Source: Macrosoma leucophasiata (lineage: Eukaryota > Arthropoda > Insecta > Lepidoptera > Hedylidae). Taken from it: 64,000 bases of DNA. The stretch lies in NCBI GenBank assembly GCA_036365455.1, contig JAWQUS010000023.1:20236619-20300618 (forward strand), in the 5' to 3' direction. Below the pieces are notes generated by a model. It worked only from the letters and a program-made list of their open reading frames with translations. It was not told the DNA's origin and made no database searches. A program made the position numbers and the translations under genes. Numbering within the stretch: the first letter of the stretch is position 1; each line of letters opens with the position of its first letter. Shown here in pieces: positions 21,956 to 33,980 of this stretch.

Positions 21956-23778
21956 ATATATTTTAAAAGTTACTAAATTATTTTGTAGTGAACTACCAAT
22001 CGCAGACTGATAACCAAGCTGCCAATGTCAACACCATTGTATTATTTACTTTTTTGCGTTAGAAACTGGTCATTTTAGGACTCTTATTTATGACTTTCAA
22101 CGATTCTGATCAATTTCAACCGTCGATTGCTTTATTATCTTTTAGATAATTCATGTTTACTATTTGCCTTGTATAATCACTAGTAGTTACCAAGTGGATA
22201 CAATTTGTACAGTACCTTAGCTTAGCTCAAATTTATCACAAATGTCTCACTTTTTATTATCAAGAAGCGGCAAACAGAAAAACAGTTAACATTGATGGTA
22301 AGTGAATATATATATATATATATATAGCATAAAAACACATAAAAATCTAAACGGATGTTTACTTATCAATTGTTAAGTATTTTATAAAGTGGAAGTGGAC
22401 TTGGATCAGTCCTGACCGTGCGACCAAAAATGAGATAGACTTCATTATGTCCACAAGGCGGCATATATTCAGTGATGTCTCTGTGATCAATTCGGTAAAA
22501 ACCGGCAGCGATCACCGAATGGTAAGAAGCACACTGAATATAAATGTCAAGATCGAAAGATCCCGACTAATGAAGTCTACGCTCCGCCCAGCACCTGCCC
22601 AAATCCAAAACCCCGAGAGCTTTCAACTCGAGCTACGAAATCGCTTTGAATGCCTGAGTGAGTGCGTAGATGTGGACGATTATAATAACAGGTTCGTGGT
22701 AACTGTCCGGACGGCGGGGTCGAAGTCTTTCAAGACCTGCACTTCAAACAAGACCAAAAAGATCTCCAGCCCAACTCTCAAGCTCATGGAAGAGAGGCGA
22801 GGTATGGTTCTGAAGTCCTCTGAAGATGCTTTAGTTTACAGATGGCTCAACAGACAGATCTCCAAGTCATTGGCTCGCGACCTTCGGCACTTTAATACTG
22901 ATAGTATTCAAGCAGCCATAGAGCGGAACCAGGGCTCTAAAGTGTTCGCCAAAGATCTGTCCTTAGGGCAAAGCCGTCTCACTAAGCTGAAGACAGAGGA
23001 CAACAGAATCGTATCGTCGAAACCTGAGCTTGCAGAGGAGATCGAACGGTTTTACGGACAGTTATACACGACAGCACGACCACCTGTTAACAGTCCTGCA
23101 GCAGATCCTAGAGCCGGACTGACCCGACACTACACCGAAGATAGGACGTCAGTCTAGACGAGATTAGTACGGCTCTCAAACAGCTCAAAAACAACATGGC
23201 GCCGGGTGATGACGGAATTACTGCTGAACTCCTGAAAGCAGGCGGAAGGCCAGTATTAGAAGCCCTTCAGTTGATGTTCAATTCCGTCATATCCGAGGGC
23301 AAAACGCCACAGGCGTGGCACAGAAGTGTGGCACTGTTCTTTAAAAAAGGCGACAATACCGTCTATCTCGCAGACTCGACGACTTCCAGCCTCCCGAACA
23401 AGCCGGTTTCCGTAAAGGCTTTAGCACCATAGACCACATTCACATGCTGCGGCAGGTTATACAGAAGACAGAAGAGTATAACCAGCCCCTATGTCTAGCG
23501 TTCGTGGACTATGAGAAAGCCTTCTATTCGGTTGAGATTTGGGCTGTGCTACAGTCACTCCAGAGGTGCCAAGTTGACTACCGATACATCGAGGTGCTGA
23601 GGAGCTTGTATGAAAACGCCACCATGTCGGTCCGGCTTCAGGATCAGAACTCGAAACCTATCCAACTGCAGCGAGGTGTGAGACAGGGAGATGCTATATC
23701 TCCGAAACTGTTCACCGCTGCATTGGAAGACGTCTTCAAGCTTCTGAACTGGAAAGGACTCGGCATCAATATTAACGG

Positions 23779-24141
23779 AATCAGAATCAGAATCAGAATC
23801 AGAAACTCATTTATTCATTTAGGGTGACAGGCACCTCTTATGACACGTCAAAAACAAACAAAATAAATTAAAGCGAATAACAATTGATATACATGTCAAA
23901 CAAGATAAAAAATATATGTAAAGTCAAGAATATCACTAAGATAAAACTAAATGTCATAAACTAATGTAAAAAGTATATCAGTAGAATGTCTCTTTTCCCC
24001 CTTACAAACTTATAACAAAGAGTAAAAAGAAAAGAAAAAGAGTCATTCTTTGTCATTCACCGGCAAAGTTCCAAAGGCCAATATGATCTGAAAAAAACTT
24101 GCCGGAAAAAACTCAGTCGGCTCTTTTAAAAATATCTCTTA
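23779..24141 (-). mobile_element. 3' fragment of a non-LTR element, (TTCTGA)n tail
   Basis: Inserted into the RTE. The plus-strand left end is (AATCAG)n, i.e. a (CTGATT)n tail on the minus strand. Flanks GGCATCAATATTAACGG (23762-23778) and GGCAT…CAACGG (24142-24161) look like a diverged target duplication. Related copies: 28100-28160 and 33541-33980. Confidence 0.6.
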
Positions 24142-24522
24142 GGCATATTTTTTTTCAACGGCGAGTACATCTCCCACCTCCGATTTGCAGATGATATCGT
24201 AGTCATGGCTGAGACCCTGGAAGACCTTAGCACAATGCTCAATGACCTCAGTAGGGCCTCCCAACGAGTGGGCCTTAAAATGAACATGGACAAGACGAAG
24301 ATCATATCAAATGTCCATGTTACACCCACTCCTGTTATGGTCGAGGGTAATACACTCGAAGTTGTTGACGATTATGTATACCTGGGACAAACGGTCCAGT
24401 TAGGTCGGTCCAACTTCGAGAAAGAGGTCAATCGCCGAATCCAACTCGGTTGGGCAGCGTTCGGGAAGCTACGGTTCATCTTCTCGTCCGACTTACCGCA
24501 GTGTCTCAAGAAAAAGGTCTTT

Positions 24523-24809
24523 TTTTTTATGTAATGGAAGTGGTAAACAAGCATGCAGTTCACATTGATGTTAAGTGATGACTGCAGCCTATAGACACCC
24601 ACACAAAGACCAAGGTCAAAATGCAGATGCGTTACCACTCCTGAGACCTAAGGTATTATGCCTCTGTGCCGGAAATTACAGGGCCGTACATTACCACCTG
24701 ACCGGAACACGATAGTCTTGAACACTACCATTTAGCGGCAAGTATATTAGGTAATGCGGTGGTGCCTACGCCCGCGAGCTCCGTCACTGGAGCTCTACCA
24801 CCAGTAAAA
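24523..24809 (-). mobile_element. ACTGGTGGTAG SINE-like element with exact TSD
   Basis: Inserted in the RTE reverse transcriptase frame and flanked by AAAAAGGTCTTT at 24511-24522 and 24810-24821. This fixes the family's ends: 5' ACTGGTGGTAGAGCTCC (minus strand, 24804) and 3' …CATTACATAAAAAAAA. The poly-A end and 12-bp duplication show copying by target-primed reverse transcription. Confidence 0.85.
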
Positions 24810-25736
24810 AAAAAGGTCTTTGATCAGTGTGTGTTGCCAGTGATGACTTATGGGACAGAAACGTGGTCGCTCACTATGGGCCTCATAAGCAGGATCAAGG
24901 TCACTCAGAGAGCAATGGAGAGAGCTATGCTTGGAGTTTCTCTGCGAGACCGAATCAGAAATTAGGAGATCCGCATGAGAACCAAAGTTACCGACATAGC
25001 TCACCGAATAGCGAGACTCAAGTGGCAGTGGGCAGGGCACATAGCTCGAGGAACTGACGGCCGTTGGGGCAGAGCAGTTCTCGAGTGGCGACCGCGTACC
25101 GGAAAGCGAAGCGTAGGCAGGCCTCCCACAAGATGGACCGACGACCTGGTGAAGGTCGCGGGCAATCGCTGGATGAGGGCGGCCCAGGACCGTTCGTTGT
25201 GGCATTCTTTGGGGGAGGCCTTTGTTCAGCAGTGGACGTATTTTGGCTGAAATGATGATGATGAAGTATTTTATGTCTGTCTGGTATTACTACCTAGAGA
25301 AGAACCATGGCTAGGCCATGCGGTTAAACTATAATACTGAATGTAAGTAAAACAGCTAAGATGCTACACAATACTTTAAAATAGTCTTCGCTTATTTTAG
25401 TAACCTCTGGCAGGTACACCACACAAAGCTTAACCTCAAAATAACCAAAGTGCATAATGCTGTTTTTTTAACAACTCCTATTGATACCTTTTTTCTTTTT
25501 TGCGCACGCATTACTTACCATATTGCCTATATTTTCCGAGTAATCCCGTCGAGACGCAAGAAGAGCGAACTCTCAAACAAAATTGGTCAATCTCCTTTGA
25601 GATTGAAGAGAATATGCGTGAATTTCTTTAAACGGATCTTTTCTACTGTCTCCCTTAAAATATACGTGCTTCGTGATCTTTTCAAATTGAGAAGTCTACT
25701 ACAGGGTATGACCTTTCCCAACGTGAACTGACCTTG

Positions 25737-26370
25737 GGGCCCTAGCCAAGTGTCAAACGATTTCCAATCTACGATTGCTAATGCTTAAGCGTTTGCAAGC
25801 TGTAAATAGTCGCCAACACACAAAAGTTTCATCGGTATTGAACGAAATGCCGCTGACATAAAATTTTTGGAAGCCAACGGGCAGTTTTGACAAGCGTAAT
25901 CTATACAATCGGCCGCTTGCTAAGGGGACGCCAACACCTTGGAGAAAACAAATAAAATGGCCGACTTCAATCAGCTGTTTAGTCAAAAGGACAATTGCAT
26001 ATGTATGTATCTTCACGCCAGGTCCCTAACGGGGTAGGCAGAGAGTGTAGAGCGCCAGATATCCCGGTTCTGACAAAACTCTCGTGCCTCGTCTACTTTC
26101 ATCATTCTCTTCATACATGCACGCCGATTCCTAACACTTTTGATCCCACCATCAGACAGAACTCGACCTATTTACAATTGCGATAGTTTAAAAATCGTAA
26201 ATACGGCTGATTGCATAGATAACGCTTGTCAAAACTGCCCGTTGGCTTTCAAAAACTTAATGTAGCGGCATTTCGTTCAATTCGACGTGTTGGCGACTAT
26301 TTACAGATTGCAAACGCTTAAGCATTAGCAATCGTAGATTGGAAATCGTTTCACACTTGGCTAGGGGCCC
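25737..26370. mobile_element. Foldback-type element with ~180-bp inverted repeats
   Basis: The left arm (~25737-25925, GGGCCCTAGCCAAGTGT…) reappears inverted at ~26205-26370 with about 90% identity by eye, and CCTTG flanks both ends. The ~280-bp centre contains a minus-strand copy of the 'CTGCCTACCCC' SINE tail (26020-26145). No transposase; non-autonomous. Confidence 0.75.
26020..26145 (-). repeat. SINE-like repeat inside the foldback element
   Basis: Inverse of the 12030-12145 segment (CGCCAGGTCCCTAACGGGGT, then CCAGATATCCCGGTTCTG). Confidence 0.6.
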
Positions 26371-28099
26371 CCTTGGAACTTTATCATAACATACGTCTTA
26401 ACTCTATTATACAAGGCACCGTAGAGTTAAAAGTAAATAATGTAACAATTAGATGCCGGTGTGTGGTGGGAGCGCGCGCGGAGAGGCTCCCTCAAAAAGC
26501 AATGAACATTGTACGCGTCGCGCGGGAAATATGGCGACGTATGCTCGGACAAATGAAACACGAAACTGCTCCGACGAGAGTTCCACGCCCCGAGTCACGT
26601 AGTTTGCGACCTACAATTTTATTTCCCACTTCCTGTGTCTAATAGTTGGAAACTCACCCTATAAGTTGTAATAATAACTTTACGAACAAAATAAGTACGT
26701 AACATGTAAGAAACTTTTAAAGACTCGTCCAATTACACACACGAAGTAACATGTACGTCCTACATAATAATATGGCTAGTTGTCGTCTTAAAATATTAAA
26801 TATAATGTAATACATGAAATTTTCAGTATTATCTGCACATAAAGAAAAATAAGTGACCAAATATATTGTAACATATTTCAACCTTTTATTAGCATATCCA
26901 ATAACGGGTCCGATATGACATTCGCACAGAACGTGCCGATTAACTACGTGAAAATGTTCGTGAAGCGGCCTGGCTGTATTGAATTGGCCATGAGCAATGA
27001 GCGCAAGTGACAATGTAAACTTTCAAGTCATTAATGTTTACATTGTCACAAGTTCCAATGATACGAACTAGTTCCTAGGTTTGTCGAGTAAAATCGTTAA
27101 ATATTTATTAAGATTTCAGGGAAGTAGATCGAATTCTATCACAATAGTAGTGAGCGAGAAGTTAGCTTGGAAGCAATCGCCGGCTCTAATATAAATGCAA
27201 AGGCACGCGCGGACACCGACTTGCAAATAAAAACGCGCAGAACGTGCCCCCCCTCCCACCGTCCCCCTCCGCCTCTCACCTCACCCCGCAATCGTTCTCA
27301 CTAAATCCCCTCAGCTGTTTAGGTGATGTAATGAGCTTATCTATCAGCTCTTACATTTCTTGCATTTTCAGTTGCGTATTCGAAGCCAACGGAACCTCAT
27401 TTCTAAGCTTTTTTTTTTAATAGTTATATCAGAGTTTGAAGAACGTATCTATTAAATTATGTAGATTAAACAGTTAAAACATGTTCCCGTTGGATTTGTA
27501 TACAATCTCTGTTTTTGAAGTAGATAAGGTATATATTAACTTTCAGTGTCAGAAAAGAAACGAAAGAAACTCCGATTTTGTTCTTCGATATTTCAAAAGC
27601 ATCTTTGGTGGACACTGAGTCAAGATGTTTCATAATCATCATAATGATTAATCATTTATTGCATCCACAAAGACATTCATACATGAATATATTCTAAACT
27701 AAACAAATACAGGATTAATTTTTCTCATGCTAATTAACCATCCGACCCCAAACTAGGCAGAACCTGTATTTTGGGCCCCCTGAGACCCAGTTTACAAAAT
27801 CCATTAAGCGTCTAGCCTTATACACATTTGCTGATAAACAAAGTGTATGTTAAGTTTAATGCATTCTAAAGAAACCAATAATTCGTTTCGAATTGATCAT
27901 TTATACTAGATATAAAAAGTGTATATAACCGTGTAGGATCATACATCATAAGTAACATTGGCGTAATATTTTGCTGCAGTAGGGAGTGACTCGCTGCTGC
28001 TGTATTCTATTGTAATGAATGTGGAATCATGTGTACCTAGCACCAGATCATTCACTACTGATAAATAATCTAAAACACGGAATTGAGCTTCTGCGACCT
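26371..28099. other. Non-coding stretch, no gene recognised
   Basis: Short frames only. GC-rich patches at ~26455-26600 and a C-rich polypyrimidine tract at 27246-27300 stand out. A 14-bp inverted repeat lies at 27007-27020 / 27036-27049. Confidence 0.3.
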
Positions 28100-28360
28100 A
28101 TCCAATTATGCAGAAATCTGAAATTTATTCATTCATTTAGGTTGACAAGCACTTCTTATGAAATATCCAATGCCTTTGTACCCACCCGCAGCTCCCAGGA
28201 TCCCAGAGTCCTAGAGTCCCAGAGGGCTGTAAATGTAATAATATGAAGAGTGATGAATGTACCTCGATGAGGCACGGGTGGTATATAAGAACCGGGATAT
28301 TTGACACCCCTCCTTCTTTCTGCCTCCTCCTGAAGGACTTGGCGTGAAAATACATACATC
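28100..28360. repeat. Two adjacent retroelement fragments
   Basis: 28106-28160 matches the (TTCTGA)n-tailed LINE fragment of 23779-24141. 28235-28355 matches the 'GAACCGGGATATTTG' SINE-like repeat. Confidence 0.5.
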
Positions 28361-29875
28361 TAAAATTGCGTGCAAATACATATAAAAATTAATGTATAAT
28401 TCTTAACAGGCTCTTCCTAGTAAATAGCTATAATAGTAGAAAAGTCTACCTTGGGTTTATTGTGTCACTAAGTAACAGAATATAGAAACTTTCTACTTTT
28501 ATTTCTGAAATAAAACCGAGAAAATGTCACTAACCAACAGATTAACACAAAAAAAAATGGCATTAGCCGAATTTTGATCAATTTTCGTGACTTCGTTCGA
28601 GTTTCACTTGCAATGATTTTTTTATAAATAGCCAAATAGCTTTACGAGAAAGGTAATATATTTTCGCTACAAGACTAAAAAAAAAGAACAACCTTGACCT
28701 GAGCTAAGTTTTGCTGAGTTTAAAAAGCATATTAGAGTTGTGAAATAACACTGTCTTAATTGACCATTAATGTATGTTTGATTCTCAAAATTTCTTGATA
28801 TTTATCATTCAGTAACTTAGTTGATCACCGACCTTAGAGACAAATCAAGATAAAGTCCGAGATCTGAGGCTCAGTTCGATCACTAAACCAACGAGGCAGT
28901 CGAAACATAACTATAAAATACCATAGAGCAACCTTTTCTACACTCGTCTTACATAAGGAAATATACGTGCCTACGTTGTACCGCGAGCTTATTGCGAATT
29001 CCGAACATAGTGAACTAGGCGCGCCGAATGACTCCGAGCTCCCGAACGAGGCCTACTACAAAGCAACACCAGCTATAGACCCGACAGACAGCCGCAGAGC
29101 GCGGCGCGGGCTTGCGGACAGAATTTCAATGTCATGCCTTAATTGTCCCGAACTGGAAAACGAAGGCTGATCACGAAATATTCTCATCTGTCTTCACTCG
29201 ATATTGCTTACGGTCTACATTTATTTTGGTTTTACTGTTATCGTGCCGAATATTGAAGTCTACTAACCAAGAGTCTTTGAATTATAGTCGGGTACTTTTT
29301 ATAATATTATAACGTATTCTTAGTATTGATTTCTGTGAGATACTGGCGAAAGTATTTCAATTTCAATTTAATTTGCATGTTACATGGTACATTATAAGGT
29401 CTTAAAATTAAATTTTATGACCTAAATACATGTAACACTCCGTAGGGGCATCGCAAAAAATATAACAGCATTTAATATATGGTAAGTACTTATAGTTAAA
29501 ATTATGGTTAGTACTTATAGTAAAAATTATGGTTAATTATTATGTTTTTTTTATCTCATTATTATTTGATTTTATATTTTAAAACATAATAATTTCATCT
29601 TCATTAAAATTATAATTATTATAAAATATGTATAATAATTATTTAATATAATTATACTACTTAACTAATATACGCATTCTATTTATTAAATCTACATCTC
29701 ATAAGTAAAACAGAAAATATAGCTATCATAAAATTTGGGCAGTACTTATAAAAATATTTATTATTATAAATTACTTAATATTGAGTGGTATGATTTCAAA
29801 CACTCGGCTTTATATAACTAGTAGACTTGTAGATACAGATATTGGTTATAATTTATTAAACAGTTCGTCTAGTCT
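28361..29875. other. Non-coding stretch, very AT-rich from 29330
   Basis: No gene recognised. A GC-balanced patch at 28960-29170 carries a 67-codon open frame without recognisable similarity. 29330-29875 is close to pure A/T low complexity. Confidence 0.3.
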
Positions 29876-29958
29876 TTTATCACACATTTAAAAGAATATT
29901 TATTAAATAACGCATTTTATCCGTTATTTAATAAATATTCTTTTAAATGTGTGATAAA
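29876..29958. repeat. Perfect 37-bp inverted repeat, 9-base loop
   Basis: Bases 29876-29912 are the exact inverse of 29922-29958. The right arm contains the last codons of the reverse transcriptase frame that ends at 29917, so the left arm is a fold-back duplicate of the element's 3' coding end. Confidence 0.9.
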
Positions 29959-31308
29959 GGTAGATATTTTTACTTCATTTTTTATTTGGTTTGGTATGCT
30001 ATTGTATATTTGTATCGCCATTGAGTGTGCACCGTTTCTGTACATGTTGAGGGTGGTGGGGGGGAGTTTTAGTTTGTTTAAGTTTCTATTATTGCGTTTT
30101 ATCATTTTGATAGGGGAGTAGAGTTCAGTATACTTCTTGACGAATTTGCAACATTCAAGGATGTAAAGTGAAGGTAAAGTTAAAATTTTATGTTGAATGA
30201 AATAAAGTTTACAGGAGTCAGTCTGTTTAATATTTACCAGTATTATGATACATTTCTTTTGTAATTTAAATATGTCTTGTGTCAGAGTACTGTTACCCCA
30301 CAATATAATGCCGTAAGAGAGTCGTGAATGTATGTGTGCACAATAAGCTTGTGCAGTGTTAAAGTCTGTTGTTCTCTTGAGGTGTGATAAAGCATAAATA
30401 AGACATGAAAGTTGTTTGGCAAGTTTATGAATGTGTGATTTCCAGTTAAGACTGCTATCAATATTTATTCCTAAGAGGGTTGCGGAGTTTTCAGTAGGTA
30501 TTTGTATATCTTTATATGAATAATTAATGTTCAGAGTTCGTTTTTGATAAGGTTTAAATTCTATGATTAATGTTTTTTTATAATTTAATTTTAGGTTATG
30601 TGTATTTAGCCAGCTCTGGATTTTATCTAAAGTGGAATCAAGATTTGTCTTTAATTCGGAGACGTTGGTACATTGTAAAAGTTTGGATATATTATCAGCA
30701 AAGACAGTGCAATGTTTATTTATTTGTTTCGGCAAGTCGTTGATATATACCAGAAATAGAATGCAGCCGATGACTGTGCCTTGTGGGATTGAATTATTTA
30801 TTTTAATTTTTTCAGATCGTATATTTTTTATTAAGCCTGAGTCGAAATTAAGATTTTCTATTTCTGTGTATTGACACCGATTTGAAAGGTAAGAGGAAAG
30901 CCACTTGTGGGTTATGCCTCTTATTCCATTGGCGTAAAGTTTTTTTAAAAGAATACTGTACTGTACTCGTTCGTATGCTTTGCTCATGTCGAGTAGCAGT
31001 CCTACTGCATATTTTTTATTATTTAATATGTCTAAAATTTGTTGGGTGTATTTGTATACAGCAAGTATAGTAGAACGATTTTTCAGAAAACCGTCCTGAT
31101 TTTCATCGAGTAGTTTAAATTTTTCTAGAAAAGAATAGAGTCTATTACACATTGCCGTTTCAAATATTTTAGAACATGTTGGAAGAAGTGCAATGGGTCG
31201 GTAATTATTTGGGTCAGTTGTACAGCCTTTTTTGTGTATTGGTGTTATTATGGATATTTTCAGCGAATCGGGATATGTGCCTTCTAAGAATGATTGATTT
31301 ATCATCAT
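29917..31308 (-). pseudogene. Jockey/CR1-like reverse transcriptase, 3' part, FADN mutant
   Basis: 463 codons. RT motifs in order: IITPIHKKG and NNYRPIALLPTCSKIFETAM (residues ~20-55); ENQDGFLKNRST; LLLDMSKAYERVQYSILLKK with D107; NSIPQGTVIGCILFLVYIND (~172-191); TVFADNISKLLQC with D205 N206; then thumb and C-terminal region ending in the YRNGAHSMAIQIYNSIPNQI…FITHLKEYL pattern typical of Jockey/CR1 ORF2 tails. In active enzymes the box is FADD, so the second aspartate is replaced by N. The frame is separated from the upstream part (31305-32069) by a one-base frameshift near 31318. Element-sense neighbours: no poly-A was found; the 3' end is replaced by the 37-bp inverted repeat. Confidence 0.8.
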
Positions 31309-32069
31309 GGTGTATGGGACTTTAAGAATTTCTGTACATTTTTAATTAATATTGGGGAAATTTCATCTATACCATACCTACATTTATTTTTTAGATTTTT
31401 CAGAATTCGTTCTACTTCCGAACAATCTACTGGCTCAAGGAATATAGTATTTTCTACTTGTGCAGGTTTTAAAGTTAAATCGTTTTGAGGGTTTTGGTAG
31501 TTTTTATCTTCATTTCCTACTTGGGCAAAAAATAAATTTAATGCATTTGCAATGTTATTAGGGTTTTTTTCATAAGTATTATTTATTTTTAATGCAATAT
31601 TTTGTTTCTTTACGTATTTTTTGTAGTTATTTAGTTCATTATTAATAATAAGCCACATTGTTTTCATTTTGTTACTGGAATATTTGAATTTTCTTACATT
31701 GTTAAGTTTTTTTGCTGTATGTACAGCTTTTGTAAGGGATTTTTCGTATAATCTATAATGAGAGTGTAAAATTGTATTGTTTGTAGTGGCTATGAATATT
31801 TTTTCTAATCGTTTGGTCTTACAAGACTTTTTAATACCTTTGGTTAGCCAGCTTAATTTATTTTTAGGAGACATCATTATGGTTTGTTTTGGAATGTATT
31901 TATCAAGGATTAACTGTAGAGATTCGATGAGTGAGTTATAGTTTTCGTTTATATTTTGGGTTGGTTTTATAATAACGTAATAGTGTATACGAATGCATTT
32001 ACGAATGTTTGCGTGCACTAGTTGTGTCTTATTTTTAGTAAAAATAAAACAAAAAACCAGTTCATTCAC
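31305..32069 (-). pseudogene. Jockey/CR1-like ORF2, linker before RT
   Basis: Continues the reverse transcriptase upstream in another frame: a basic linker (NSLIESLQLILDKYIPKQTI … YEKSLTKAVHTAKKLNNVRK) up to LKNLKNKCRYGIDEISPILI, the segment that precedes RT motif 0/1. The endonuclease domain is missing; recognisable element sequence begins around residue 35, so the first residues may be flanking DNA. The frame runs into a stop 11 bases past the point where the 29917-31308 frame becomes readable, showing a single-base indel. Confidence 0.7.
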
Positions 32070-33540
32070 CAGTTATTTTAGAGAAGAGATTGCGAGCCTA
32101 TTGACTTTTATTGGGACGTTACCGAACTCGGAAAGACAGAGCAAGCAAACCTCTCTCGCGTCAGCAGTGCGGCGAAACGTATGTCGCGCCACGCACTACA
32201 CAATACTACACATAGTAAAGGCTAGTGCGAAGCTTTAAGTGTGAGTGTATTCAAGTGTAATATGTAAAAGTGAGTACACATAATAATTTATTCGGTTTAT
32301 CTAATTTGATGCTTATTTTATTTTGGAATAATTTGCAGTCTTTCGTTTTGAGCTGATATTTGGAACCGACTATGAAATCGGATACCTACTGGGCTACCTA
32401 CTGATACTGAGCTACTGCTAGCGAGTGGGAGAGTGGAATTTCTCTTTCATATTTTATTGCATCGCCTTGGAGTGTGACGGTGCCCGGTGACGACATCTAT
32501 TGCCGACAGTGCTCGGTGGTGCTAGGTTATATATAATATTTAACCGAATCGTCAATATGTCGCTATACTCTTAAAAATCTTTGCTATATTTTATTGTATA
32601 TTTCTCAATAACGCATGCGAGTGAAATTAAATAAATTTAGTATATTTCACTTAAAAATGTAACAAGATGTGTTTGTTCGCAGTGTTTGTCTCACTCGTCC
32701 CTAAAACTGAAGGCAGACGAGCGAATAATTACTGTTTGATGTCTCCCTTCGCTTTAATTAATCATTTCCACTTCCAAGAAGATTCGTCTTGTTTCAAACG
32801 TAATCTCATTCGGAACCAATTTAATCTTGTGTTCCTTAATGTAATGTATTATGTATGGAACTGACCGACAAGCTAGCGTTCCGGTACTTGTATCTAAGTT
32901 TCCATCTTACTCCGTTGTGTTGATGAATGAGATACTGAGAGATACATTCTATCCAAATGTATCACACAGTGCTCACCTACAGATTCACGTCACTTTTTTG
33001 CTTAACGAGTTCACGTGTTGTTGGAAAAGTTACAAATTACATTACAAATATTTACTTTTTGAGACATCTGCATTTTTCTAACACAAACACTTTCTTTTCG
33101 TAGGAGGAACACTTTAGCCGTTCCTCCACAGAAACGAGTATATCAGCCAGGAGACGTAGTAGTCTCGCTTGAAATTATTAACCCGATGAGAACTAATACA
33201 CATATATATCATGCCAAGTACCATTTACTAACGTTAAAAGGCTAATCGTTTCAATGGAACATGTGTAGTGGACGCGAGTGACGGTCGTTGTTTGGCTAAA
33301 GTTAATCGTCGTCAGTTCAAATTTATTGGATGCGGATGCAAGTAATCGTCGGCGAGCTAAAAATTCATGACCGTTAGCAAAATGCTTAGTCACGGTGGGC
33401 ACGGTGCGACGGCCTGAGGTGCCCACTGCCCACTGCCCACTGCCCACTGCCCACTGCCCACTGCCCACTGCCCTCTGCCTACTGCCCAGCGGTGCCCCAC
33501 ACGTCGGGCAGCGCAACACCATTTATTGTTTATACTTCTT
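32070..33540. other. Non-coding stretch with a small tandem repeat
   Basis: No gene recognised. GC-richer patches at 32100-32240 and 33270-33420. A (GCCCACT)n array at 33421-33486 holds about seven exact units, followed by two variant units. Confidence 0.35.
33421..33486. repeat. (GCCCACT)n heptamer array
   Basis: About seven perfect 7-bp units followed by CCTCTGC and CTACTGC variants. Confidence 0.85.
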
Positions 33541-33980
33541 GTGAATTAGAATCAAAATCAGAAATTTATTTATTCTCTTACGTAATAAGCATCTCTTATG
33601 AAATGTCCAAACCACACATTAATCAGCCGTCCAAAACAAATAAAACACATGAAAGCGAATAACAATTGATAAACCCGTACAGATGAATTAACAAACTGAA
33701 TAAAAAAAATAAGCAAGATAAACACTAAGTTAAAACTAAAACTAAAAACTTAACTGCCTTAGTAGCGTAGTGGTAGCAGGCCACTACTAATACGCTGGGG
33801 GTCCTGGGTTCGATTCTCAGGTCGGGGACTATCAGAGATAACGGTTTAAAATCCTTTATGTATGCTTGAATGCATGCATTTACCTCTGCCTACCCCTTCG
33901 GGGATTAAAAATGTTATACATTAGTATAACATTATGGGTATGTCAGTAGAATGCCTCATTTCCCCTTTTACAAACTTAGA
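33541..33980 (-). mobile_element. LINE 3' fragment split by a tRNA-type SINE
   Basis: Homologous to 23779-24141: TCAGAAATTTATTTATTC at the left, GAATAACAATTGATAAAC in the middle and GTCAGTAGAATGCCTC at the right. The copy is interrupted at 33754-33910. Confidence 0.6.
33754..33910 (+). mobile_element. tRNA-derived SINE
   Basis: Begins CTGCCTTAGTAGCGTAGTGG, with an A-box-like TAGCGTAGTGGTAGC and, ~35 bases on, a B-box-like GGGTTCGATTCTC. This internal Pol III promoter arrangement is that of tRNA-derived SINEs. Ends CTGCCTACCCCTTCGGGG then ATTAAAAA. Confidence 0.75.

Larger units (their letters stand above)
22387..25250 (+). pseudogene. RTE endonuclease-reverse transcriptase, broken
   Basis: In order: the endonuclease C-terminus with SDH (KTGSDHRMVRSTL, ~22500), a linker to ~23140, RT motifs (APGDDGITAELLKAGGRPVL; LAFVDYEKAFYSVEIWAVLQ; LQRGVRQGDAISPKLF; LRFADDIVVMAETLEDL), and the C-terminal region (KWQWAGHIARGTDGRWGRAV…WTDDLVKVAGNRWMRAAQD). 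Damage: a frameshift near 23145; a frame-changing deletion near 23360 that removes the 'NYRPISLL' block (GDNTV joins directly to the RLDDFQPPEQAGF region); two nested insertions at 23779-24141 and 24523-24809; and a stop near 24965 between DRIRN and EIRMRT. The catalytic FADD is still readable. Not functional. Confidence 0.85.
22386..25263 (+). mobile_element. RTE-clade LINE, 5'-truncated, with TSD
   Basis: Flanked by the 11-bp duplication AAGTATTTTAT (22375-22385 and 25264-25274). Starts inside the endonuclease domain (KWKWTWISPD…KNEIDFIM) and ends in the ATGATGATG tail characteristic of RTE elements. Two later retroelements lie inside it, at 23779-24141 and 24523-24809. Comparison with copy 1 of the host element confirms the empty site. 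Confidence 0.85.
18883..25596. mobile_element. TTAA-type transposon copy 2, swollen by nested insertions
   Basis: Reverse-orientation copy of the 25-833 element. Its left end AGGAGAATGAC is at 18883 and its right end GGTCAATCTCCT ends at 25596. The flanks CCAA/TTGA look like a decayed TTAA duplication. Element sequence is present in three blocks, 18883-19014, 21956-22385 and 25264-25596, which abut correctly when compared with copy 1. The intervening blocks are a DNA transposon (19015-21955) and an RTE (22386-25263), each with its own target duplication. The nesting order gives a relative chronology of activity. Confidence 0.75.

Noticed and set aside
26717..27013. 98-codon minus-strand frame (LIAHGQFNTARPLHEHFHVV)
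   Set aside because: Looks protein-like in places but shows no motif I recognise, and it runs through an inverted repeat; not supported as a gene.
28967..29170. 67-codon plus-strand frame of balanced composition
   Set aside because: No recognisable domain, no splice or promoter context; possibly an old transposon fragment, but unsupported.
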